From Comamonas badia DSM 17552 (GTDB lineage: Bacteria; Pseudomonadota; Gammaproteobacteria; Burkholderiales; Burkholderiaceae_C): 64,000 nucleotides of DNA. The notes beneath the pieces are model-generated. The model searched no databases. It worked only from the letters and a program-made list of their open reading frames with translations, and was not told the DNA's origin. Position numbers and translations under genes: made by a program. The stretch is from positions 434,001 through 498,000 of the forward strand of contig NZ_AXVM01000001.1 of the NCBI RefSeq assembly GCF_000484635.1, given 5' to 3'. Positions within the stretch are counted from its first letter, which is position 1. Each line of letters starts with the position of its first letter. This document shows positions 1-8,575 of this stretch, piece after piece.

Positions 1-1
1 G

Positions 2-352
<351 letters not shown>

Positions 353-365
353 GCAGGACGGTTGT

Positions 366-402
366 GCCCCTCGCCCCTTTGGGGAGAGGCTTGGAGAGGG
401 GC
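366..402 (+). repeat. 37-nt GC-rich repeat, copy 1
   Basis: A GCCCCTCGCCCCTTTGGGG block followed by AGAGGCTTGGAGAGGGGC. Its reverse complement recurs at 5901-5937 with only two differences in 37 positions. It lies between the end of hppA and its terminator. It contains self-complementary runs (CCCC/GGGG). I see no coding role. Confidence 0.75.
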
Positions 403-422
403 TCGAACGATTGCAAAAAAAG

Positions 423-463
423 AGCGGCTGACGCATACCCCATATGCGCCAGCCGCTTTTTTG
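423..463. terminator. Bidirectional intrinsic terminator
   Basis: A 15-bp stem with one mismatch: AGCGGCTGACGCATA (423-437) pairs with TATGCGCCAGCCGCT (443-457). A T-run follows on the + strand, and an A-run precedes the stem and acts as a T-run on the - strand. It sits between the convergent hppA and DUF937 genes and can serve both. Confidence 0.9.
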
Positions 464-479
464 TTGGTGAAAAACTGCG

Positions 480-1187
480 TCAGCGGCGCCCGCCCAGCAG
501 ACTGCCGCCCAACTTGAGAACGTCGCTCAGATCAAACTTGCCATCGCCGTTCTGGTCCAGCACCGCCCCCAGCAGCCCGCCGCCCAGACCGCCCTGCTGC
601 TGAACCTGTGCATGTTCCTGCCCCAGCATGCTGCCCAGGCCCCCGGCATTGAGATTGCCCGCGCTGACCCGCTGCGACAGCGCCGCCATCACCATGGGCG
701 CCAGCATCGCCAGCAGACTGCCAGCCTGCGAACCATTGAGGCCCGTCGCCTGGCCCAGCCCGGATTGCGCGCGGCCTTGCGCATCGCCAAACACATGGCC
801 CAGGATGCCTCCGCCGTCCAACTGCGCGCTGGCGGGCGCGCCGCCACCGCCGCCCAGAAGGCCTCCCAGCAGGCCGCCCAGCCCGCCCAGGCCCCCCAGG
901 GCCGCGCCAGCGCCGCCTGCGCCCTGCCCGCCGCCGGCCAGCGCGCCCAGCAGGCCGCCCAGGTCCATCGCGCCCTGCCCCGAATGGTCGCGCTGCAGCG
1001 CACCGAACAAGGCCTCTGCCCCGCCCGGCTGCTGGGCATTGCGCCCCATGGCGCCCACCAGCATCGGCAGCGCCGCGCCCACCGCCTGGCTGGCAGTGGC
1101 GGTATCCGTACCCAGTTGCTGCGCAATCTGCCCCATGGAGCCGCCTTGCAGCTGCCCCATCAGATCGTCGATCAGAGAACCATTCAT
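480..1187 (-). CDS. DUF937 (YidB-like) family protein with EF-hand-like loop
   Basis: 235 aa. I chose the ATG at 1187 because AAGGAA lies just upstream and the protein then begins MNGSLIDDLMGQLQGGSMGQ, as DUF937 proteins do. The N-terminal ~90 residues are the helical domain (IAQQLGTDTATASQAVGAALPMLVGAMGRNA). A very glycine/leucine-rich stretch follows at ~100-135, then a second helical part (SLLAMLAPMVMAALSQR). The C-terminus carries DQNGDGKFDLSD at residues 211-222, which fits a canonical EF-hand calcium loop with ligands at positions 1, 3, 5, 9 and 12. The biochemical function of the family is unknown. No signal peptide is visible. Confidence 0.85.
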   Translation of the reverse strand: MNGSLIDDLMGQLQGGSMGQIAQQLGTDTATASQAVGAALPMLVGAMGRNAQQPGGAEALFGALQRDHSGQGAMDLGGLLGALAGGGQGAGGAGAALGGLGGLGGLLGGLLGGGGGAPASAQLDGGGILGHVFGDAQGRAQSGLGQATGLNGSQAGSLLAMLAPMVMAALSQRVSAGNLNAGGLGSMLGQEHAQVQQQGGLGGGLLGAVLDQNGDGKFDLSDVLKLGGSLLGGRR

Positions 1188-1278
1188 GGCCGTTCCTTCA
1201 CACCCGTGGAAAAAAACGACTATAGACCCCAAAGGAAACGCCAGCACTCCGCATGCGGCCCGCGCGTGTGAACAAACG

Positions 1279-1728
1279 TCAGGCGCGCTTGCCCCGCATC
1301 GCCTTGCACACCCAGCCCTCGGGCAGCCGTGCCGCCGCCAGCGCATCGGCCAGACCCGCGTGCCCGTCGGCCGCGCTGTAGAGGATCTGCTCCTCCTTGG
1401 GGTTGTGCACCTGCAGCAACTGGAACAGCTCTTCCAGGTCATCCTGCATGGCGTCGAGCGCCGTCCCATCGCGGCAGGCCTGGGCGAGCGACTCCATCAG
1501 CGGCCACATCAGCCCGTGCTCGCGTTCCATCACCATGATGGACAGGCCCACCGAGCCTTCCAGCGCCGGGAACAGCACCGTCTCTTCCAGATACAGATGC
1601 GCGCGCAGCAAGTCGAGCGAACGCGCCAGCTCCACCTGGTCGCTGCTGCCATCCATGGCGCCCTGCACGCCGAAGTCGATATCTTCGTGCTGCTCCTGCA
1701 GCAGCGCGCTGGCGGTCTGTGCTGACAT
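1279..1728 (-). CDS. Hemerythrin HHE-domain protein
   Basis: 149 aa from the ATG at 1728, which has AAGGGA upstream; an earlier ATG would add an unlikely cysteine-rich leader. The sequence is a four-helix hemerythrin-like bundle with candidate iron ligands in the expected order: H14, H44, E48, H71 (EREHGLM), H108 and E112 (VHNPKEE). Such proteins bind a non-heme diiron centre and are linked to oxygen or NO sensing and storage. What it does here is not shown by the context, since the neighbouring DUF937 gene gives no hint. Confidence 0.85.
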   Translation of the reverse strand: MSAQTASALLQEQHEDIDFGVQGAMDGSSDQVELARSLDLLRAHLYLEETVLFPALEGSVGLSIMVMEREHGLMWPLMESLAQACRDGTALDAMQDDLEELFQLLQVHNPKEEQILYSAADGHAGLADALAAARLPEGWVCKAMRGKRA

Positions 1729-1853
1729 CGTGTTTCCCTTGCGGATCGAACAACCGCGCATCTTGGCACAGCGCCCAAGCACCCACTCAACTACAGGCTA
1801 TCCGGAGCGAAGCCGAGCAAGACCGCCGATTGAGGTGCTTCGTTGAGCCAAGT

Positions 1854-2429
1854 TCATCGCTGAGCTGAGCTCCGCTGGTAAGTATTGGCAGCTACGGCCT
1901 TCCAATCATCCGCCTCAATGAGTATTCCTAGAGCTTTTCTAAATCGTCCACGACGACCACTCACAGTTTGCTTATATCCGCCATCGGGGATGATAGTTCC
2001 TATCAGAACCCTGACCCTATCGTCTCCATACCAATTCAAAGATTCGTGTTCTAGCTTATTCAAAATAGCATGTGCTATCTCCTCGGCAGGAGTGTTCACA
2101 GGCATCGGTCGACTTGTAGGGTACAGCTGACGGCATCTTGTTGAGATAATTTCAGCAGTCCACTTGTCTAGATCAACACACCAATCCTGAATTTCAGCGC
2201 GCGTAGACCCATTCACCACACTGCCGTGGCGCTCGATGGAAAATGTAATGTACGGGGGATCCCATGACATTGATTCCGCTCTATCGAGAAGCTTGTCACC
2301 CTTCATCCCGCCATCGCTCGCGCCGGATAAACTTGACCACACCTCCGCTAAGAGACGCTGGAGTTGCACAACGTCAGAAATTGGCTCTGGACCAAGGTTC
2401 AAAAGGAATTGTCTAATCTGCTGATTCAT
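1854..2429 (-). CDS. Hypothetical protein, last gene of accessory islet
   Basis: 191 aa, start ATG 2429 with AGGA upstream. I do not recognise the family. It is soluble and mixed alpha/beta by eye, with no membrane segment or signal peptide. Features: an N-terminal helix (NQQIRQFLLNLG), a central WCVDLDKWTAEI, and a basic C-terminal part (SGRRGRFRKALG). Codon use is more AT-rich than the flanking genes. It lies 40 nt downstream of the NYN gene in the same direction and is probably co-transcribed with it. It may be a partner of that nuclease; this is inference from position only. Confidence 0.7.
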   Translation of the reverse strand: MNQQIRQFLLNLGPEPISDVVQLQRLLAEVWSSLSGASDGGMKGDKLLDRAESMSWDPPYITFSIERHGSVVNGSTRAEIQDWCVDLDKWTAEIISTRCRQLYPTSRPMPVNTPAEEIAHAILNKLEHESLNWYGDDRVRVLIGTIIPDGGYKQTVSGRRGRFRKALGILIEADDWKAVAANTYQRSSAQR

Positions 2430-2469
2430 TGTGCCATCCTGGAATGCCCACCTGTCGAATCCAACCGAT

Positions 2470-3105
2470 TCATTGCTCTTCTTTTAAACCTTGTGGCATA
2501 GCCCGTCCGCGATGTGTGAACGCAATGCGCTTTGCAAGGCGGATGCCCTGACGGAACGTGCATTCCTCGAAATAATCGTCTAACGCGATGAACATGCCTT
2601 TGTCTTGGGCCCAAGCTTTCAGCCTTTTATTGCAAGCATGTTTCCAAGACAAAACCTCAACACCCCAGCCCTTCCTGTACATACGTTCCAAGTCAGCATG
2701 GAAGCCAACACCGGATTCGTAGCCGGCCCCATCGCCAGTGAGCAAAACCACAACACCAGGTGCTTCACTGTCAGCCAAGGCACGGAGCATGTGAACCTGC
2801 AGGCATTGATCTACGCCTTGCTCCTCACCGGAACCTTCCCCACGCTCAAAGAGTTCAACAGCCACCCCAGACTCCCGCAAACGATTCCATACCCCATCCA
2901 TTCCAGGCGGGACGGAACCTACGCAGAGTGACTTGACCACTGGCCGATTAGCACGAGCCAGTTGGTAGAGATTGTCAAAATGAATGCGAATTTCCTTCGA
3001 TGCGGCTAAACCCTCACGATCTGCCGCCACCTCCTTGGCCGGGATGAAGATGTTTGAGTTATCCCAAAAAATGTGGACAGCCTGTTTACTTGAATGCTTA
3101 TTCAT
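2470..3105 (-). CDS. NYN-domain (PIN-like) nuclease
   Basis: 211 aa. The N-terminal FWDNSNIF, the middle VDQCLQVHML and the later VVLLTGDGAGYESGV match the three acidic motifs of NYN domains, a PIN-fold RNase family; the putative metal-binding residues are D15, D99 and D125. The stretch HADLERMYRKGWGVEVLSW after the third motif is also typical. The NYN domain fills about residues 9-155 and a ~55-residue basic tail follows. Proteins of this family cut RNA in RNA processing, toxin-antitoxin and defence contexts. It is the only clear enzyme in the islet. Start ATG 3105 has only a weak RBS (AAGCGAG). Confidence 0.8.
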   Translation of the reverse strand: MNKHSSKQAVHIFWDNSNIFIPAKEVAADREGLAASKEIRIHFDNLYQLARANRPVVKSLCVGSVPPGMDGVWNRLRESGVAVELFERGEGSGEEQGVDQCLQVHMLRALADSEAPGVVVLLTGDGAGYESGVGFHADLERMYRKGWGVEVLSWKHACNKRLKAWAQDKGMFIALDDYFEECTFRQGIRLAKRIAFTHRGRAMPQGLKEEQ

Positions 3106-3190
3106 GCTCGCTTGTCAAATTTAAAAGTGGTGGTCGAGTGAAGTACCCACACATCCGTGGGTACTCGCGACGCAAATGCTCACTCCTGCT

Positions 3191-3367
3191 TCAACTGCGG
3201 GGGCTGCGGGGCCCACGTCGGGCAACGTCGCCACGCTTTTGTGCAGGCGTGCGGTCGTTGCCAACGCTGCCCCGGTGGTCGTGCCCCCCGGTCGTTGTCT
3301 GCTTGCCGTACGGGATGGCACCGCGAAGCAGGCGTGCGAGTGAGTTCGCAAGGATCGCTGTCATCAT
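3191..3367 (-). CDS. Possible small basic protein, 58 aa
   Basis: A 58-codon ORF whose ATG overlaps the stop of the preceding 47-aa ORF (ATGA arrangement), suggesting translational coupling. It starts MMTAILANSLARLLRGAIP and has a strongly basic C-terminus (RGDVARRGPRSPRS). No family recognised. Support is positional only. Other frames over the same bases are also open, so this call is weak. Confidence 0.35.
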   Translation of the reverse strand: MMTAILANSLARLLRGAIPYGKQTTTGGHDHRGSVGNDRTPAQKRGDVARRGPRSPRS

Positions 3368-3507
3368 GCTGCACCGCCTTCCTGTACATCGCTGACGACT
3401 GAATCGTAAGCATCCGCAACCACCTTGGTTGCAAGGGTGGCAATGGCAGCTTCAGCGGCCACCGTCATCAGGCTCTTCCACGCAATGGTCGCAACAAAAA
3501 AAATCAT
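3364..3507 (-). CDS. Small hydrophobic protein, 47 aa, first ORF of the islet cluster
   Basis: ATG at 3507 is preceded by a near-perfect Shine-Dalgarno (AGGAGGT, 4 nt from the ATG), the strongest in the islet. The product begins MIFFVATIAWKSLMTVAAEA and continues through an alanine-rich helix ending DVQEGGAA. It could be a short membrane-associated or amphipathic peptide. No family recognised. It faces the RHH gene across the palindrome at 3524-3540 and is the first reading frame of the leftward cluster that includes the NYN nuclease. Confidence 0.55.
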   Translation of the reverse strand: MIFFVATIAWKSLMTVAAEAAIATLATKVVADAYDSVVSDVQEGGAA

Positions 3508-3523
3508 AGTACCTCCTGAAATC

Positions 3524-3540
3524 TCGCTCACCGTGAGCGA
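3524..3540. promoter_or_regulatory. Perfect palindrome, probable operator
   Basis: TCGCTCAC-C-GTGAGCGA: two 8-nt arms with a 1-nt centre and no mismatch. It lies between the divergent small-ORF/NYN cluster and the RHH gene, over the expected -35 region of the RHH promoter and ~10 nt upstream of the RBS of the 47-aa ORF. A binding site for the neighbouring RHH protein, controlling both directions, is the obvious reading but is inference. Confidence 0.7.
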
Positions 3541-3546
3541 TTGCGG

Positions 3547-3552
3547 TATGAT
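3547..3552 (+). promoter_or_regulatory. -10 element of the RHH gene
   Basis: TATGAT, one base from the consensus TATAAT, 19 nt upstream of the proposed ATG. The -35 position at 17-nt spacing (3524-3529, TCGCTC) is poor and lies inside the palindrome. Confidence 0.45.
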
Positions 3553-3570
3553 AGTGGCCCCAAAAGAAAC

Positions 3571-4308
3571 ATGTCAATACCCCCACAATGGTGCCACATG
3601 CAAAAACCGACACAATCCTGGCACGTCTTGAACGTCCGCCTCACACCCGTCCAATATGAGCTGCTGAAAGCGCTTGTGACACTTCATCGATCCAGCTCGA
3701 TGAACAAGATGCTGATCTCAGTCCTCCTTGAGCAGGCCATCGACACCTACGCCATTCAACTCGGAGAGTTGTCGGCGTCAACCAAGAACCTTCCACCGGA
3801 AGAACGCCTGTCGCAAGCTGCAATCGAACGCATCCACGAAGGGCTTGGGAAGACGATCAGCAGGGGCGGCATCCGCCAGGATTCGACCTTAGGTCTGGCC
3901 ATAGCCGAGTACGAAAAAGAAGCAGGCAAAGCTGCAGATCTCACGCGAGAGGGGTTGTCGCGGCTGAAGTCCTCCCTGCTGAAAAAGGCCCAAGAAGTGA
4001 TCCTTGCGCAAGGTACGTTAACCGCAAAGCGAGCAGGGATAGCACACAGGCTACTGGGCATGGATGAAGGCGAACTCGCGGATATCCCTATTGACTACGT
4101 TCCAAAATCTCTACTAGAAGCTGGCGTCAGCCCACAAGCCCGCGAGGAAAAAAATTGGAATGATCTGTTGAAAGCCATTCAAGAGTGTGACGAGCTGGAC
4201 GCTTCTCTGACTAAGATCGCCCAGGAAGAAATCGAGTTACGCACACGCTTCTGGACCGCGATCACTCACTTTCGAGAGAAGGCAACTGACCTGCCGCCTC
4301 CCACATAA
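3571..4308 (+). CDS. Ribbon-helix-helix DNA-binding protein with long C-terminal helical region
   Basis: 245 aa from ATG 3571; ATG 3598 is an alternative and neither has a clear RBS. Residues ~17-60 look like an RHH fold: strand WHVLNVRL, helix TPVQYELLKALVTLHR, then helix SMNKMLISVLLEQAIDTYA. The remaining ~185 residues are charged and largely helical (AIAEYEKEAGKAADLT, LSRLKSSLLKKAQEVIL) and may multimerise or bind a partner. It has lower GC than the chromosome core. It is divergent from the NYN cluster with a perfect palindrome between them, so it is a likely autoregulator of the islet. It could instead be a plasmid-type stability protein. Confidence 0.65.
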   Translation: MSIPPQWCHMQKPTQSWHVLNVRLTPVQYELLKALVTLHRSSSMNKMLISVLLEQAIDTYAIQLGELSASTKNLPPEERLSQAAIERIHEGLGKTISRGGIRQDSTLGLAIAEYEKEAGKAADLTREGLSRLKSSLLKKAQEVILAQGTLTAKRAGIAHRLLGMDEGELADIPIDYVPKSLLEAGVSPQAREEKNWNDLLKAIQECDELDASLTKIAQEEIELRTRFWTAITHFREKATDLPPPT

Positions 4309-4612
4309 CGCTCCAACTTGCCACCAGCAACCCCTGGCTGCACCCGCTGCACGAGCACCGCCGACTACCCGGTGGCGCGACTCATCCGGATGGCGGTTCG
4401 CTCGACAGCCTAACCCGTGCGGTGCCGTTACGAACGGCACCGCATCAGCGAGTGCGGCGAAAACGACGGAGCAAACCCGCCTACGACAAGCAACCTACTC
4501 TCTGCATCGGAACTGACACATGTCGTGGAGATGCGCAGGGAAAAAACATGCGATAGAGCAAGGAATACGCTACTTCCAGCGCCCTTGTACATACCGAAAA
4601 TAAGGATGAAAT
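4309..4612. other. Intergenic stretch of 304 nt, islet right flank
   Basis: No gene I can support. The left part is GC-rich and holds a perfect 12-bp inverted repeat at 4418-4444. The right part, from ~4500, is more AT-rich and should contain the promoter of the kynureninase-like gene, whose RBS (AAGGA) is at 4600-4604. No convincing -35/-10 pair was found. Confidence 0.5.
4418..4444. repeat. Perfect inverted repeat, 12-bp arms
   Basis: TGCGGTGCCGTT (4418-4429), 3-nt loop ACG, AACGGCACCGCA (4433-4444). There is no T-run on either side, so a standard intrinsic terminator is not supported. It may be an RNA hairpin ending the RHH transcript, a protein-binding site, or a recombination remnant at the islet edge. 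Confidence 0.7.
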
Positions 4613-5869
4613 ATGGCTCAAACGAACACCACACAGGTAGTATCAGCTCTTTTTAAAAGAGCATCCACGGCCGCAACAGCCCGCGAGACGCTGGATCGCA
4701 CCGACCCACTGAACGAACTGCGCGACTTCTTCCTTGTGGACGATCCCGTAATTTATCTGGATGGCCATGCGCTCGGCATCCTGCCCCATGCCTTGATTGA
4801 GTACATGGAAAACATGCTCCCCTCGCAGTGGGTTCCCTGGTCCAACAAGAGCCGACGCCTGCACTGGAGCGAAGGCGGCTGGATTGGCTTGCCCCAGCGC
4901 GCGGGCGACAGGATTGCGCCGCTGATAGGCGCGGAGCCGGGCGAGGTCATGGTGGGTGATTCGCCACCCATCAACTTGTACAGGGCGCTCTCGGCTGCGC
5001 TGGCCATGGCGCGGCAGAGCAGCTCCGACCGCCGCGTGGTGGTTTGCGAGCGCGGCGGCATCGCTGCCGATCTCCATCATGCGAAGGCGCTGTGCCGCGA
5101 TCATGGATACGAGCTGCGTCTGGTGGAGCCGCATGAAGTGCCCGAGTGCCTGCAGCCCGACGTAGCCGTGCTGCTGCTGGGCCACGTCCACCACGGCACG
5201 GGTGCGCTGCACGACATGGCACGGACGACGGCGCAAGCACATGCGGCGGGTGTGCTCACGGTCTGGGACGTGAGCCTCAGTGTGGGAACGATGTCCATAG
5301 CCTTGAACGACAGCGAGGCGGACCTGGCCTTTGGCCGCACCGACGCTTTCCTCAACGGCAGCCCGGGCGGGCCGGCGTTTTTCTGGATGCACCAGCGCCA
5401 CGCAGCTTCTTGTCGGCATCTGGCCACTCCTTTGCCGCAGGGCGAGCAATCCATCCTCAGCCTGTGGGCACTCCAGATTGCGCTGAATGTATTCGACAAA
5501 GCCGAGCCGCTCGGCGGTCTGGCCGCCCTGCGCGCCAAGTCGTTGGCGCTGACCGATTTGTTCATCGAAACGGTGGAGGAAGGCTGCCCCGGCATGTTCG
5601 ATCTGCTCACCCCCCGGGAGCCTGCGCGGCGTAGCGCCTTGGTCTGCCTGACGCCGACGGAAAAGCTGCCCACCGGCTGCGGCCACGCCATCGTGCAGGC
5701 GCTGGCCGAGCGTTACGTGATTTGCGATTTTCACGCAGCGGATGCGGAGCAGCCGGATACCCTTCGCTTTAGTTTTGCGCCGCTCTACATTACCCATGAA
5801 AATGCCTTGCAGGCCGCTTACCACCTGCGCGACATACTCCTGAAAAAGGAGTTCATGGCGTTTGTATGA
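4613..5869 (+). CDS. Kynureninase-fold protein lacking the PLP lysine
   Basis: 418 aa, start ATG 4613 with AAGGA upstream. Kynureninases are PLP enzymes that split kynurenine to anthranilate and alanine. The fold is clear: VIYLDGHALGILP (46-58), WIGLPQRAGDRIAPLIG (90-106), EVMVGDSPPINLYRAL, and the region ADLAFGRTDAFLNGSPGG (236-253). This last region aligns without gaps to the kynureninase PLP motif CSYKYLNGGPG. The Schiff-base lysine position is alanine here (A245, codon GCT at 5345-5347). The PLP-ring aspartate is kept (D219 in WDVSLSVG) but the usual DxxHS histidine is leucine. No kynurenine-pathway genes are nearby. It may be a pseudoenzyme or have a new activity. Confidence 0.8.
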   Translation: MAQTNTTQVVSALFKRASTAATARETLDRTDPLNELRDFFLVDDPVIYLDGHALGILPHALIEYMENMLPSQWVPWSNKSRRLHWSEGGWIGLPQRAGDRIAPLIGAEPGEVMVGDSPPINLYRALSAALAMARQSSSDRRVVVCERGGIAADLHHAKALCRDHGYELRLVEPHEVPECLQPDVAVLLLGHVHHGTGALHDMARTTAQAHAAGVLTVWDVSLSVGTMSIALNDSEADLAFGRTDAFLNGSPGGPAFFWMHQRHAASCRHLATPLPQGEQSILSLWALQIALNVFDKAEPLGGLAALRAKSLALTDLFIETVEEGCPGMFDLLTPREPARRSALVCLTPTEKLPTGCGHAIVQALAERYVICDFHAADAEQPDTLRFSFAPLYITHENALQAAYHLRDILLKKEFMAFV

Positions 5870-5900
5870 GACCGGTGCGATGCGCAGAACCGAACGCGCG

Positions 5901-5937
5901 GCCCCTCACCCAGCCTCTCCCCAAAGGGGCGAGGGGC
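5901..5937 (-). repeat. 37-nt GC-rich repeat, copy 2 (inverted)
   Basis: Reverse complement of the element at 366-402 with two differences. It lies between the kynureninase-like gene and the end of aspA. The two copies bracket a 5.5-kb stretch in opposite orientation. Confidence 0.75.
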
Positions 5938-6054
5938 AAGACCGGCGCCTTGAAACAATCGGCCCTGTGCTCAATGCCCGGCGATGGCGAGCAAGCGCAC
6001 AAGAAAAGGGGATGCAAAGCGCCCGCGCACGACGGGTAGCCTTGCAAGCAGCGG

Positions 6055-7455
<1,401 letters not shown>

Positions 7456-7621
7456 GGATGGCTCGCTTTCAGGCTGTGCAGTACCCGTGCATGCGCTTGA
7501 GAAGCAAGGATGGGCACGGGCAGGACTGGGAACGGGGTGTCGCCGGGCCGCTCGCTGGGCACCGGCGTGGTCTGGCCCCGATTATCGGCGAAGCGCTCCA
7601 GCCTTTGCGTCCGGCGCAGGC

Positions 7622-8494
7622 TCAGCCGGGCAAGCCCCAGAGCATGGAACGCATCGCAATCGCAGCCTTCTGAAAACCAGTATTGAAAAACCGTAGCTGC
7701 TCGCCCTTTTGCACCACGCCCATGGCGTACAAAAGAGGCAAATAGTGATCGTAGCTGGGATGCGAAAGCTGCGCGATTTCGCCCCATTGCTGAAAGTCTG
7801 CCAGCGCCTGCGCATCGCCCTGCTCCACCGCCTGGGCTACGCGCGTGTCAAAGGCGTTGGCCCAGGTATAGGTGGCGTTGATGCCGGCCTCCGGGCGCAT
7901 GGCGCGCAGGTTGTGCACGGTGTTGCCACTGCCCACGATCAACACCCCGAAGTCGCGCAGCACCGCCAGCTGCCGGCCAAGCGCAAGATGCTCACTGGCC
8001 GGGCGGTCGTAATCCATGCTCAGCTGCATCACGGGAATGTCCGCCGCGGGAAACATCGGTTTGAGCACACTCCAGGCGCCATGGTCCAGCCCCCATTCGC
8101 CTTCGTCCACCTGCAGCGCTCCCCCCGTTGCAGGGCTGCGCAGCAGCTGCGCCAGCGCGTGCGCCGCCTGCGGTGCGCCTGGCGCCGGGTACTGCTGCTC
8201 AAAGAGTTCGCGCGGAAAGCCGCCAAAGTCATGGATGGTGCGCGGCGCGGCCATGCCCGTCAGCCACCAGCCACCGCGCGTGAGCCAGTGCGCCGAAATG
8301 CACAGGATGAGTTGCGGGCGCGGCGCGCGCGCCAGCAGCTCCTGCCCCAGGTCCTGCCAGGTCTGGCGCCAGACGTTGTGCTCAATGGCGTTCATGGGGC
8401 TGCCATGGCCGACAAACAACACTGGCATGCGCGCAGAAGGCACAAACACCTGTGCCAATGCACTGGTCTGCGGGCTCACAGCGGTATCGATCAT
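7622..8494 (-). CDS. ygiD: DODA-type extradiol dioxygenase (YgiD-like)
   Basis: 290 aa. This class III ring-cleaving dioxygenase family opens catechols such as L-DOPA at the 4,5 position; E. coli YgiD is the model. Motifs seen: LFVGHGSPMNAIEHN (26-40), ILCISAHWLTRGG (63-75), the EWGLDHGAWSVLKPMFP run (from 133), VGSGNTVHNLRAM, and SHPSYDHYLPLLYAMG near the C-terminus. The histidines in these motifs (H30, H69, H138 and one in SHPSYDH) are the likely metal ligands. It is divergent from the CoA-transferase-like gene, with 81 nt between. The natural substrate is unknown. Confidence 0.85.
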   Translation of the reverse strand: MIDTAVSPQTSALAQVFVPSARMPVLFVGHGSPMNAIEHNVWRQTWQDLGQELLARAPRPQLILCISAHWLTRGGWWLTGMAAPRTIHDFGGFPRELFEQQYPAPGAPQAAHALAQLLRSPATGGALQVDEGEWGLDHGAWSVLKPMFPAADIPVMQLSMDYDRPASEHLALGRQLAVLRDFGVLIVGSGNTVHNLRAMRPEAGINATYTWANAFDTRVAQAVEQGDAQALADFQQWGEIAQLSHPSYDHYLPLLYAMGVVQKGEQLRFFNTGFQKAAIAMRSMLWGLPG

Positions 8495-8575
8495 TTAGAC
8501 TGCACCTGAGAAATCCTGTTCAACCGGCGATTGTGCCGCCTGACGCGCCATCTGCCCTCCACCGCACCGATTGCC

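Noticed and set aside
3157-3402. + strand frame with a cysteine-rich CFNCGGCGAH...CGRCQRC stretch resembling a zinc ribbon
   Set aside because: No RBS and a non-ATG start. It is antisense to the small ORFs that have a strong RBS, and the cysteines arise from GC-rich TGC codons.
4309-4450. Possible integron attC site (GCCTAAC next to an inverted repeat)
   Set aside because: No matching GTTRRRY core partner and no integrase; the inverted repeat does not have attC architecture.
1790-4612. Direct repeats (att sites) bounding the islet
   Set aside because: Only 7-8 nt matches were found between the flanks, within chance expectation; no integrase or tRNA target at either edge.
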